Shown here piece after piece: positions 33,563 to 42,039 of a DNA stretch of 49,826 nt (position 1 is its first letter; each line of letters begins with the position of its first letter). A model generated the notes under the pieces. That model was not told the origin of the DNA. It was given only the letters and a program-made list of their open reading frames with translations, and ran no database searches. Source of the stretch: CAYRNC01 sp964425645 (GTDB lineage: Bacteria > Bacillota > Clostridia > Peptostreptococcales > Anaerovoracaceae); assembly GCA_964425645.1 (NCBI GenBank), contig CAYRNC010000004.1, positions 1-49,826 of the forward strand, written 5' to 3'. The translations under genes and the position numbers were made by a program.

Positions 33563-35680
33563 ATGATGGGTCTTAAGGGAAGATTTATTTGGATGCTGCC
33601 GGCGATGGCGATTCTGTCCGGGATCGTTGGAGCTGTCAGCGTTGCCAAAGCGGCAGGGTATCATGTACTGACGCCGGCGTCTGTGGGAGGCGGAATAATT
33701 TTTACTGCAATTCTTGGCTTTGCGGCTTCATTATATATTTCCAACATAATTTTAGAACCGCTTAAAATCCTAACGGAAAAAGCAGGCAATCTGGCATCAG
33801 GCAACGCTGTCGTTGAAACGGTCGGCAAGTGGGGTATACATGAATTTATGAACTTATTTATAACGTTTAACAGAATTGCCGAAAAAGTTACCGAGCAGGA
33901 AAAGGCTGCAAAGAGAATAGCGTCAGGAGAATTGGACATTGGGAAAGGCTCGGACATGGATGTGCTCAGCGAAGGTATTATCTCCATTTCAGACACTTTA
34001 GCAAATCTCAAGGAGGATCTGTCGAACGTATCTTCAAAGGCTGCAAGCGGGATATTTGATGTCCGGGGAAGCGAGGGAAAGTTTGGGGGCATATATGGCG
34101 GCATCGTGCAAAGCTTTAACGAAATATTGGAAAGTGCGGCAGAAAGGATATCGCTTCTTGAAGAGATAATCGATTCCATTCCTTTTCCGGTATCTGTAAC
34201 CGATATGGAAGGTAAATGGGTATTTGTAAACAGGTCGATGGAAAATGCTTTAGGTTTTAAAAGAGATCAGGCTGTAGGCAGGCCCTGTTCTGACAGAAAT
34301 GCCGATATTTGCAATACGGAGGACTGCGGTATAGCATGCCTTAAAAGAGGTGTTTTTGAAACGGCTTTCAGTGAAAACAATATGCACTATTTAGTCAATA
34401 CGGGATATATTCATAACGCATCCGGAGAAAAGATAGGACATGTGGAACTCATGCAGGATAATACCTTGGTGGCTGAGGCCGACAAGTATCAGATAAGGGA
34501 AGGAAAGCGCTTTGCAGAAACGCTGAAGCAGCTTGCTTCGGGAAATCTGAACTTGGATTTCACGGTTGTGGAAGGCAATGACTATACGGTGACGGAATAC
34601 CACATATACAGGGATCTTTATCAAAGTCTTGAATTGGCCGTAGGTCAAATTACCGTCATGATGGGAGAGGTCAATCACGTCCTTTCTGAAATAGCCGGAG
34701 GAAATTTAAATGTTGGGGTTTCTGAAGAATACAAAGGTGATTTTGTTGAGATAAGAAACTCCCTTAACCACATAATAGAATCTTTGAATCAGGTGTTAGG
34801 TGAAATAAACGAATCGGCAGAGCAAGTTTCGGCAGGTTCAAAACAGGTCTCAGACGGGAGCCAGGCACTATCCCAGGGTTCTGCGGAGCAGGCGAGCTCC
34901 GTCGAGGAACTGACAGCGGCGGTAACGGAAATCGCGGCAAAAACGCGGCAAAACGCAATTGATGCAAATGCCGCGAACGAGCTCACAACCAGCGCTAAGG
35001 AAAATGCGGCAAAGGGCAATGTCCAGATGAAAGAAATGCTAGGTTCAATGGCGGATATCAATGAATCATCCTCTAATATATCCAAGATAATCAAAGTCAT
35101 TGATGATATAGCGTTTCAGACAAACATTTTAGCCCTTAACGCTGCGGTGGAAGCTGCAAGGGCAGGTGAGCATGGCAAGGGCTTTGCCGTAGTTGCCGAG
35201 GAAGTTAGAAATTTGGCGGCCAGAAGTGCCAAAGCAGCCAACGAAACAACGGATTTGATTGAGGGTTCAATAAGCAAGGTTCAAACAGGTACCAATATTG
35301 CAAATGAAACGGCGGAAGCGTTAAATGTGATAGTGGGCGAAACTGAAAAAGCGGCGGATCTCGTTGCAAATATAGCAGGTGCATCTAATGAGCAGGCATC
35401 GGGGATAGCGCAGATTAACAAGGGAATAGAGCAGGTCTCCCACGTGGTGCAAAACAATTCTGCAACAGCGCAGGAAAGCGCTGCAGCCAGTCAGGAACTT
35501 TCAGGTCAAGCGGAGCTCTTAAAAGGAATGGTGGGCAGATTTAATCTAAAAAAGAGGGATCTAGACGTCCTCTACAGCGGTCATAAACACCCGGAAGGGA
35601 ATGCCGTTGATGGGGTTAAATCTATAGCGGCACCAAAGACGAAGATAGTGCTGAATGAAAGTGAATACGATAAATATTGA
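33563..35680 (+). CDS. Chemoreceptor with internal Cys-rich PAS domain
   Basis: A 705-residue methyl-accepting chemotaxis protein. Two membrane helices (about 8-28 and 41-62) leave only a dozen residues outside, so sensing is probably internal. HAMP-like segments follow, then a PAS domain (about 195-305) with four cysteines in a C-x7-C-x4-C-x3-C pattern (C242, C250, C255, C259), further HAMP-like repeats, and the signalling hairpin with tip IAFQTNILALNAAVEAARAG. No CheR-docking pentapeptide at the C-terminus. AGGAGG favours the ATG at 33563 or 33566 over the GTG at 33560. Confidence 0.93.
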   Translation: MMGLKGRFIWMLPAMAILSGIVGAVSVAKAAGYHVLTPASVGGGIIFTAILGFAASLYISNIILEPLKILTEKAGNLASGNAVVETVGKWGIHEFMNLFITFNRIAEKVTEQEKAAKRIASGELDIGKGSDMDVLSEGIISISDTLANLKEDLSNVSSKAASGIFDVRGSEGKFGGIYGGIVQSFNEILESAAERISLLEEIIDSIPFPVSVTDMEGKWVFVNRSMENALGFKRDQAVGRPCSDRNADICNTEDCGIACLKRGVFETAFSENNMHYLVNTGYIHNASGEKIGHVELMQDNTLVAEADKYQIREGKRFAETLKQLASGNLNLDFTVVEGNDYTVTEYHIYRDLYQSLELAVGQITVMMGEVNHVLSEIAGGNLNVGVSEEYKGDFVEIRNSLNHIIESLNQVLGEINESAEQVSAGSKQVSDGSQALSQGSAEQASSVEELTAAVTEIAAKTRQNAIDANAANELTTSAKENAAKGNVQMKEMLGSMADINESSSNISKIIKVIDDIAFQTNILALNAAVEAARAGEHGKGFAVVAEEVRNLAARSAKAANETTDLIEGSISKVQTGTNIANETAEALNVIVGETEKAADLVANIAGASNEQASGIAQINKGIEQVSHVVQNNSATAQESAAASQELSGQAELLKGMVGRFNLKKRDLDVLYSGHKHPEGNAVDGVKSIAAPKTKIVLNESEYDKY

Positions 35681-35704
35681 AAAGAATTAAAAGGATAATC
35701 GTGG

Positions 35705-35739
35705 GTCTGCTGCAGAATTCTGCGGCAGACTATCTTTTT
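35705..35739 (+). terminator. Rho-independent terminator after the chemoreceptor
   Basis: An 11-bp stem, 35705-35715 with 35720-35730 and one T-G pair, closes on an AATT loop and is followed by TATCTTTTT. It lies 24 bases after the receptor stop and ends or attenuates the cheW-receptor transcript before cheB. Confidence 0.85.
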
Positions 35740-35762
35740 CAAATGGTAAAGGGGCCTGATAA

Positions 35763-36794
35763 ATGAAAAAGACTGCCGATATCAAAGTCCTCGTAGTAGG
35801 AAGTTCGTCTGTATACGGACAGTCGCTGGTGGAGGGGCTCGCAAAGGATTTAAGCATAGAATCCGTTTGGACGGCAGAGGATACTGTCGATGCAGAGGAA
35901 AAGATCAATAACAGAAGGCCCGATGTGATGATACTCGACATAGATACATCGAAATCACACGGGATCGAATTTCTTAAGGATATAATGCTCAAATATCCGA
36001 TGCCTGTTGTGGTCATAAGCTCTGATCAGGCCGCAGTTCACTGTGTGCTGAAATCCGGAGGGGTTGATTTTATTGCAAAACCGAAGTCTTTCTCGGGAAG
36101 GGTCAAGAATTCTTTTATCGGTGAAGTTTTGATAAAAACGAAAATTGCTTCTATGGCCAAGATAGAGAATTTCGAAGCAAAGCGTGATTTGACGATAAAG
36201 GACGGGATACGCGACATCGGATCTCAGGTGATTGCCATAGGGGCTTCCACAGGCGGGACAGAGGCGATTTACAGTATTGTTAAGGCATTGCCTGAAAAAA
36301 TGCCCGGCATTCTTATTGTCCTGCATATGCCTCCGGTTTTTACGAGACTGTATGCCGAAAGGCTGAACGGTTCGTGCGTTCTCGATGTTAAGGAGGCGAT
36401 GCACGGTGATGCCGTAAGACCGGGTAAAGTGCTGGTTGCACCCGGGAATTACCATATGAGGCTCATGAGGGAATCGGAAAGAATGTATGTCAGCTGCAGG
36501 ACGGGTGAAAAGGTAAGCGGGCATTGTCCGTCCGTGGATGTTTTATTTGATTCCGTGGCAGAAGCTGCAAAGGATAAAGCTGTCGGTGTAATTCTGACGG
36601 GTATGGGAAAGGATGGCGCTTCCGGTTTATTAAACATGAGGAAACAGGGAGCCTATACAATCGGCCAGGACAGTGAAAGCAGTATTGTCTACGGCATGCC
36701 TATGGCCGCCTATAATATAGGGGCGGTAATGAGGCAGCTGCCCCTTGAAAAAATTGCAGAAGAGATATGCAGCAGATTCTTGCGTAAACCTTGA
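35763..36794 (+). CDS. cheB: Chemoreceptor methylesterase CheB with degenerate receiver
   Basis: CheB removes methyl groups from receptors. The 343-residue product has a receiver domain (1-125) and a methylesterase domain (about 150-340) with the catalytic Ser (GASTGG), His (VLHMPP) and Asp (GMGKDGA). The receiver keeps the phosphoacceptor Asp59 and the AKP lysine, but the metal-binding acidic pair is replaced by Gly13-Ser14 (VLVVGSSS). Phosphorylation control is therefore doubtful. It stands after a terminator, with an AAAGGGG ribosome site and no clear promoter of its own. Confidence 0.93.
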   Translation: MKKTADIKVLVVGSSSVYGQSLVEGLAKDLSIESVWTAEDTVDAEEKINNRRPDVMILDIDTSKSHGIEFLKDIMLKYPMPVVVISSDQAAVHCVLKSGGVDFIAKPKSFSGRVKNSFIGEVLIKTKIASMAKIENFEAKRDLTIKDGIRDIGSQVIAIGASTGGTEAIYSIVKALPEKMPGILIVLHMPPVFTRLYAERLNGSCVLDVKEAMHGDAVRPGKVLVAPGNYHMRLMRESERMYVSCRTGEKVSGHCPSVDVLFDSVAEAAKDKAVGVILTGMGKDGASGLLNMRKQGAYTIGQDSESSIVYGMPMAAYNIGAVMRQLPLEKIAEEICSRFLRKP

Positions 36795-36855
36795 CGGTCG
36801 GCAGTCATGAATATATATTAAAGAAGGATTGATGTTTGTCGGAAAGGAAGAAATT

Positions 36856-37605
36856 ATGATAGTTGATGAATTGATTGATATAGCCCTTTTCAAATCGAAG
36901 GATTTAAGAATCACAGATGTGAGGGCCGGGCTGGGATATACCTGTGTAAAGCTCGATAATGATGCTTGCGGGCTTGCTTATACGTTTAGAAGCGAACTTG
37001 GATGCTGTTGCGGAACCCTTAATACTGCAGGCAGTTTGATCGGCATGCCCGCCGACAGGATCATAACATGGGCAAAGAATGAGGACCTGCTTAGATCGGC
37101 CATAGGCCTTGCCTCTGTTAATGCTGTGATGAATGACCCGGAAAAAGGTTGGGGAGAGGGAAATATTTTGAATTCTTTTGATATTAAAGAATCAGAAACC
37201 TTCGGTATGATCGGGGAGTTTCACCCTGTCCTATCCAAAATCAAATCTATGACAGAAAAGATTTATGTGTTTGAACAAAATGTAGAAGAAAACAGTAACA
37301 AACTGCCTTCGAATATGATTCCCCATTATCTCCCCCAATGTGATGTCATCGTGATAACGGCAACAAGCATAATCAACCATACCTTTGATGATATTTATCC
37401 CTACTGTAAAAATGCCCGAAAGGTTTGCTTGTTGGGGCCTTCCACCTCTCTTTGTCCGGATGTCTTCAGAAAATACAATATTACACTTCTTGCGGGCAGC
37501 GTTGTAATTGATTCTGAACTGATTCTTCAGGTTGTGAGTCAGGGCGGTGGCACAATGTCTATGAAGCCTGCCGTTCGTCAGGTATTGGTCCCTTGCGTAC
37601 AATAG
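36856..37605 (+). CDS. DUF364/DUF4213-type putative chelation protein
   Basis: A 249-residue protein with the two-part layout of this family: an enolase-N-like domain (about 1-95, with a CCC cluster in ELGCCCGTLNTAG) and a Rossmann-like DUF364 domain (about 115-249, with TFGMIGEFHPV and LLGPSTSLCPDVF). The family is described as putative heavy-metal chelating and occurs near metal uptake and pterin enzymes; no reaction is established. AAAGGAAG supports the ATG at 36856. Its stop codon directly abuts the stop of the convergent copper ATPase gene. Confidence 0.8.
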   Translation: MIVDELIDIALFKSKDLRITDVRAGLGYTCVKLDNDACGLAYTFRSELGCCCGTLNTAGSLIGMPADRIITWAKNEDLLRSAIGLASVNAVMNDPEKGWGEGNILNSFDIKESETFGMIGEFHPVLSKIKSMTEKIYVFEQNVEENSNKLPSNMIPHYLPQCDVIVITATSIINHTFDDIYPYCKNARKVCLLGPSTSLCPDVFRKYNITLLAGSVVIDSELILQVVSQGGGTMSMKPAVRQVLVPCVQ

Positions 37606-40047
37606 CTATATCGGTTTAAATCTCTTTAGCCTTAGCGCGTTTGATACGACTGAAACGGAGCTGAGCGCCATGGCCGCTCCGGCAAATATCGGATTTAAAA
37701 GCGGTCCGCCAAACAGATAAAATACACCGGCAGCCAGCGGGATTCCTGCCGTGTTATATAAAAAGGCCCAAAAAAGATTCTGTTTTATGTTTCTCATCGT
37801 GGCTCTTGATAAGGCTATTGCGCAGGGTACCTCGTTCAGATCCCCTCTCATCAGCACTATGTCGGCTGATTCTACCGCTATATCGGTTCCTGTCCCTATA
37901 GCCATACCTGTATCGGCCTGGGTCAATGCAGGAGCATCGTTTATTCCGTCGCCGACCATTGCAACGATTTTTCCGCTGTCTTGGATTTTTTTAATTACGT
38001 CGGCCTTATCCTTAGGCAGAACATCAGAAATAATTTTGTGAATCCCTGCCTCCTTCGCTATAGCCGCGGCGGTGTTGTAATTATCACCTGTCAGCATGAT
38101 TACATCTATGCCCATGCCTGTCAGCTTTTTTATCGCTTCGGCACTTGTGGGTTTTAATGTGTCGGCCGCTGTCATAAGTCCTGCCAATTTTCCTTCGATT
38201 GCGATATACATCAGCGTTCTTCCTTTTTCGGCCGACAAATCGGCGTCTTTCGCTGCTTGAGAAAGATCAATTCCGTTTTCCTGCATCAATCCGGCATTTC
38301 CCGCAAGTATGCGTCTTCCTTCTACGAGAGCATTTATTCCCTTCCCCGGTATAGCCTTAAATCCTGAAGGGCTAAGCAGGGAAAGTCCCCCCTCTTCGGC
38401 TTCTTTTATCATGGCTTTAGCCACAGGGTGCTCTGATCCCCGCTCTGCAGAGGCTCCGAATATCAAAAGCCTTTCACGGGTTATGGGCGGATAGGGAAAT
38501 ATATCTATAAGCTGTGGTTTTCCTTCCGTGATTGTACCGGTTTTGTCAAGGATAACGGTGTCTGTTTTATGGGCTTGCTCTAAGGCTTCGCCACTCTTGA
38601 TCAATATGCCCAGTTCAGCTCCTTTTCCTGTCCCCACCATTATAGCGGTTGGGGTTGCCAGGCCCAGGGCACAGGGACAGGCTATTACCAATACGGCTAC
38701 AAAGACGGTCAAAATAAAGTTGAGATCTTTTCCTGCGATGGCCCAGCCAATGGCACTGGTTGCGGCGATGCCTATAACTAAAGGTACGAAGAAACCTGAT
38801 ACCAGATCTGCAGTCTTTGCGATAGGGGCCTTTTTGCTTTGGGCCTCTTCCACAAGCCTTATTATACCGGCCAAAGTTGTATCTGCCCCGACCCTTGTAG
38901 CTTCAAATGCAATGAGTCCTTCTCCGTTAATGCTCCCTCCCGTAACCCGGTCCCCTTTCTGCTTTTCCAAAGGCATGCTTTCTCCCGTCAGCATGGATTC
39001 GTCGACCCACGAGATGCCTTCGGTTACTATTCCGTCTACCGGTACAGAGGTACCCGGCCGAACCAGAACTATGTGTCCGGGTTGTACCTTGCCGATCGGT
39101 ATTTCATACTCCTTGCCATCCTCTGTTATGATTGCTGTTTTAGGCGCCAGATTCATAAGCTTTTTTATGGCCTCAGACGTTTTGCCTTTGCTTATCGCTT
39201 CCATGTATTTCCCAAGCATCACCAATGTTACAACTACAGCTGCAGATTCAAAGTAAAGAGATTCTGTGTAAGTGTGGTTGCCCAAATAGATCCTTATGAG
39301 TGCAAAGGTGCTGTATAAAAAAGCGCTCCCGGTGCCTATGGCTACAAGTGAGTCCATGTTTGGAGCGGCTTTGATTAATGATTTAAGACCCCTTGTATAG
39401 AAATGCCTCCCCGCAGTGAGAACTGCAAGCGTTAAAAAAAATTGAACGCCTGCAAAAATTAAAGGGTATTCTTCAGAATCCATAAAAGCAGGCAGCGGTA
39501 GCGAAATAACGGGAATCATATGGGACATGGCAATGTAGAATTCAGGCAAAGCGAATATGATTGCAGCAATCAGTCTCAGGCGCATCTTCGATAACTCTGC
39601 ATCGTGAAGAACCTCTTCTTCATCAAGAAGCGTATACCCCGCATCCTCTACGGTTTTTTTAAGCAAAGCAAAATCCACCTTCGTTTCATCGAAGCGCACC
39701 CTCAGTTTTTCAGTCTGGATGTTCACTTCGCTGAGTTCCACCCCATCAAGTTTTGCCACGGCTTTTTGTGCGTGTGCTGCACAGGATGCACATGACATTC
39801 CGGTGACGGGATAGATCTTCTCTTTTATTTTGCTTTCATCGCCTGCTAATCCGTACCCGGCGTTTTCTATGGTTTTCTTAAGCAAAGCAAAATCCACCTT
39901 TGTTTCATCGAAGCGTACCCTCAGTTTTTCAGTCTGGATGTTCACTTCGCTGTGTTCCACACCGTCTAGCTTTGCCACGGCTTTTTGTGCGTGTGCTGCA
40001 CAGGATGCACATGACATCCCGGTGACCGGATAAATTTTCTCTTTCAT
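37606..40047 (-). CDS. copA: Copper-translocating P-type ATPase CopA
   Basis: CopA exports Cu(I). The 813-residue product has two N-terminal metal-binding domains (2-70 and 75-142), each with GMSCASC. The rest is the P1B-ATPase core: the membrane CPC motif (VIACPCALGLATP), the phosphorylation motif DKTGTITEGKP, SEHPVAKAM and the hinge VGDGINDAPAL. The two metal domains are nearly identical in protein and DNA, with a period of 219 bases, which indicates a recent internal duplication. It has its own sigma-A promoter; no chaperone copZ is nearby. Confidence 0.96.
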   Translation of the reverse strand: MKEKIYPVTGMSCASCAAHAQKAVAKLDGVEHSEVNIQTEKLRVRFDETKVDFALLKKTIENAGYGLAGDESKIKEKIYPVTGMSCASCAAHAQKAVAKLDGVELSEVNIQTEKLRVRFDETKVDFALLKKTVEDAGYTLLDEEEVLHDAELSKMRLRLIAAIIFALPEFYIAMSHMIPVISLPLPAFMDSEEYPLIFAGVQFFLTLAVLTAGRHFYTRGLKSLIKAAPNMDSLVAIGTGSAFLYSTFALIRIYLGNHTYTESLYFESAAVVVTLVMLGKYMEAISKGKTSEAIKKLMNLAPKTAIITEDGKEYEIPIGKVQPGHIVLVRPGTSVPVDGIVTEGISWVDESMLTGESMPLEKQKGDRVTGGSINGEGLIAFEATRVGADTTLAGIIRLVEEAQSKKAPIAKTADLVSGFFVPLVIGIAATSAIGWAIAGKDLNFILTVFVAVLVIACPCALGLATPTAIMVGTGKGAELGILIKSGEALEQAHKTDTVILDKTGTITEGKPQLIDIFPYPPITRERLLIFGASAERGSEHPVAKAMIKEAEEGGLSLLSPSGFKAIPGKGINALVEGRRILAGNAGLMQENGIDLSQAAKDADLSAEKGRTLMYIAIEGKLAGLMTAADTLKPTSAEAIKKLTGMGIDVIMLTGDNYNTAAAIAKEAGIHKIISDVLPKDKADVIKKIQDSGKIVAMVGDGINDAPALTQADTGMAIGTGTDIAVESADIVLMRGDLNEVPCAIALSRATMRNIKQNLFWAFLYNTAGIPLAAGVFYLFGGPLLNPIFAGAAMALSSVSVVSNALRLKRFKPI
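39629..40044 (-). repeat. Tandem duplication inside copA
   Basis: Two copies (39848-40044 and 39629-39825) of the metal-binding domain coding sequence, offset by exactly 219 bases. By eye I count about 12 differences over roughly 165 aligned bases, many of them silent. The ends of the units, after the Ala-Gly-Tyr, diverge more. Confidence 0.85.
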
Positions 40048-40078
40048 TTTCTTGTACCCTGCCCTTTTTAGCTTCCTT

Positions 40079-40106
40079 ATTATACCCGTTTAGGAGGGAG
40101 TGCAAA
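40079..40106 (-). promoter_or_regulatory. Sigma-A promoter and possible metal operator of copA
   Basis: On the minus strand TTTGCA (40101-40106), 16 bases, TATAAT (40079-40084). The spacer holds an imperfect dyad, ACTCCC with GGGTAT. This resembles CsoR-type copper operators (ACCC..GGGT), but the match is loose and no csoR gene is in the window. Confidence 0.6.
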
Positions 40107-40202
40107 CTATTTTCCTCGCATTGAGGGCACCAAATCTTTTTTAAGAACATACACTGATGTAAACGCTGTATTTTAAAATATCATTGTAAAGGAATATTAT
40201 GT

Positions 40203-40814
40203 ATGCCAAACAACAATGAACGATCCCAAATTGATTTAAATCCATATGAAGGCTGCCTGACATTGGAGCAAATGAATACCATTCTTGCCTTTGAAGGGAT
40301 CTGCAATGAGCTTCCCATGTGGATGAACACCTTGCTTATGAGTATAGTAGGCAGTATGGCTGATGGCGGTGCAGTTCTGAATCGCGTATTCATAGGTGTG
40401 CCGACTAAATTTTATGATGTGCTGGTTGTATTTTATGGGACGATGCTTGCCCAGGAATTCAGAAATCTTTTGTCAAGTTTTATCCACTGTGGATGGATGG
40501 TAATGTTGGCAGTTAACAATAAAGATTCAGTGGCTGCGGATACCTACACGGTCAGATGGTACAGCACAGCCGATGCCATTTCATCTTTTCTTGCTAGAAA
40601 TAACGTGCACTGGGATGAGGGGCATTGGAAGAGGCTATTATATCAATATATACGGATAAGCATCGAATGCATAACATCGGCGGTGGAGGGTAATTTCGAG
40701 CGTGAAATAGAGCTGTATGATTCATTAAAAGATCTGTCATGTATAATAAGCAGCTATTTGTCACGGGGCATAATAGCGAGGAATTTGGCCGTACAGATGA
40801 TACAGTTTACTTAA
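40203..40814 (+). CDS. Unrecognised 203-residue protein
   Basis: I do not recognise this protein. It is preceded by AAAGGAA, contains no signal peptide and is mostly helical. Hydrophobic stretches at about 35-52 (LPMWMNTLLMSIVGSMAD) and 68-105 are interrupted by charges, so it is probably soluble or peripheral. The C-terminal third (HWKRLLYQYIRISIECITSAVEGN) looks like a helical bundle. It diverges from copA across 155 bases and overlaps the end of the convergent ribbon-helix-helix gene by 8 bases. Confidence 0.7.
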   Translation: MPNNNERSQIDLNPYEGCLTLEQMNTILAFEGICNELPMWMNTLLMSIVGSMADGGAVLNRVFIGVPTKFYDVLVVFYGTMLAQEFRNLLSSFIHCGWMVMLAVNNKDSVAADTYTVRWYSTADAISSFLARNNVHWDEGHWKRLLYQYIRISIECITSAVEGNFEREIELYDSLKDLSCIISSYLSRGIIARNLAVQMIQFT

Positions 40815-40977
40815 GCTCCCCTTTGTGCTTTTTAACAGCCTCGGAAAGCAGGTATTCTATCTGTCCGTTTATCGAGCGGAATTCATCCTCGGACCACTTC
40901 GCAAGATCCTTCCAAAGGGAAGGGGACAGGCGTAGCAGTACTTGTTTTTTCCCCTTGTCTTTGCCTTTCGTGTTCAT
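40807..40977 (-). CDS. Small ribbon-helix-helix (Arc-like) DNA-binding protein
   Basis: A 56-residue reading frame. After a basic N-terminus (MNTKGKDKGKK) comes a strand QVLLRLSPSLWKDL and a helix pair (KWSEDEFRSINGQIEYLLSEAVKKH), the pattern of Arc/CopG-type regulators, where the strand enters the major groove and dimers bind tandem sites. It starts 8 bases after the SPFH gene on the same strand, with no clear ribosome site, so translation may be coupled. It probably regulates the promoter of this gene pair. Confidence 0.8.
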   Translation of the reverse strand: MNTKGKDKGKKQVLLRLSPSLWKDLAKWSEDEFRSINGQIEYLLSEAVKKHKGELK

Positions 40978-40985
40978 TGAATATA

Positions 40986-41993
40986 TCAGTATATGGAACC
41001 GCTGTTTACAATAGGCTGTGCATCTTTATTGCCGCAAAGCACCACCAGCAGGTTGCTTACCATAGCTGCCTTCCGCTCTTCATCGAGTTGTACCACATCG
41101 TTTTGGGAGAGTTTATCCAAAGCCATTTCCACCATGCTTACCGCCCCCTCAACTATCATTTGCCTTGCGGCGATAACTGCCGTGGCCTGTTGCCTTTGCA
41201 GCATGGCGGCGGCAATCTCAGGTGCATACGCAAGGTGGGTGATTCTGGCCTCAATGATCTCAAGCCCTGCTATATCCACTCTTTTTTGTATTTCCTCCTT
41301 TAGTTTTTCCGCTACCTCCTGACTGCTGCCTCTTAAGGATTTTTCCCCGTCATCTGTCGTGTCATAGGGGTAGTTGCGCACTATATTGCGCAAGGATGAA
41401 TCGCATTGTATGGACAGAAATTCGGTATAATTGTCCACATTGAACACTGCCCGGGCAGTATTTACCACTTTCCATATGACCACTATCCCGATAATGATCG
41501 GATTTCCCACTTCATCGTTTATTTTCTGTTTTTCATTGTTCAAAGTCATGGTTTTAAGCGATAGCTTACGGTCAACTTTTTTAGAGGAAATGCTCAGTCC
41601 CTTCTTATTATCCGTCGCGATTTCGGCTGTGGATGGCCTTGCGGAGGCCGACGGGTTAAACGCAATGGCGAAAGGATTTACAAAATAGAAGCCAGCTCCT
41701 TTTAGGGTACCGTAATACTTGCCGAAAAAGGTAAGGACCAAAGCTTCATTAGGCTGCAGTATTCTAAGTCCCGCATAGATAAAGGGGCCGATCAGGAAAC
41801 AGTAAAAGGCGCTTAATACGATTAACAGGACAGGCGCTGTCTGTTTATCGGACAGGGCTACTCCGTAGATGAATAAGATAAAAGATGCTATTTCAAACAA
41901 TGTGTTCATTATCAGCACTACCATCCCGTTTGCGGATTTGGATTTGATTTCTTCATATTGCATCTGCTTTAAGGTGCTGTTTTGTTTCGCCAT
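40986..41993 (-). CDS. SPFH/band-7 domain membrane protein
   Basis: A 335-residue protein of the SPFH (stomatin/prohibitin/flotillin) superfamily. Two membrane helices at about residues 23-47 and 52-75 are followed by the SPFH domain (EALVLTFFGKYYGTLKGAGF, VIWKVVNTARAVFNVDNYTE) and a helical region with ITHLAYAPEIAAAMLQRQQA. Such proteins form membrane rings or scaffolds; the specific partner is unknown. AAGGAGGA 7 bases before 41993 sets the start. It has a strong promoter and is followed by the ribbon-helix-helix gene. Confidence 0.9.
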   Translation of the reverse strand: MAKQNSTLKQMQYEEIKSKSANGMVVLIMNTLFEIASFILFIYGVALSDKQTAPVLLIVLSAFYCFLIGPFIYAGLRILQPNEALVLTFFGKYYGTLKGAGFYFVNPFAIAFNPSASARPSTAEIATDNKKGLSISSKKVDRKLSLKTMTLNNEKQKINDEVGNPIIIGIVVIWKVVNTARAVFNVDNYTEFLSIQCDSSLRNIVRNYPYDTTDDGEKSLRGSSQEVAEKLKEEIQKRVDIAGLEIIEARITHLAYAPEIAAAMLQRQQATAVIAARQMIVEGAVSMVEMALDKLSQNDVVQLDEERKAAMVSNLLVVLCGNKDAQPIVNSGSIY

Positions 41994-42015
41994 AATATGA
42001 TCCTCCTTCATGTGG

Positions 42016-42034
42016 TGATATCATTCTGATATCA
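42016..42034 (-). promoter_or_regulatory. Tandem palindromic operator at the SPFH promoter
   Basis: Two copies of the 8-base palindrome TGATATCA (42016-42023 and 42027-42034), 11 bases centre to centre, that is one helical turn. They cover the predicted transcription start. Tandem short palindromes are the usual target of ribbon-helix-helix dimers (compare MetJ), so the 56-residue regulator downstream is the likely ligand. Confidence 0.65.
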
Positions 42035-42039
42035 TAACA

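Noticed and set aside
35955..36524. A 189-codon open frame on the minus strand
   Set aside because: It is antisense to cheB with low-quality composition and no start signals.
38528..39256. A 242-codon open frame on the plus strand
   Set aside because: It is fully antisense to copA and its composition is the mirror of a membrane ATPase.
39629..40044. Treating the copA repeat as a mobile or CRISPR-like element
   Set aside because: There are two in-frame copies within one gene and each encodes a complete metal-binding domain.
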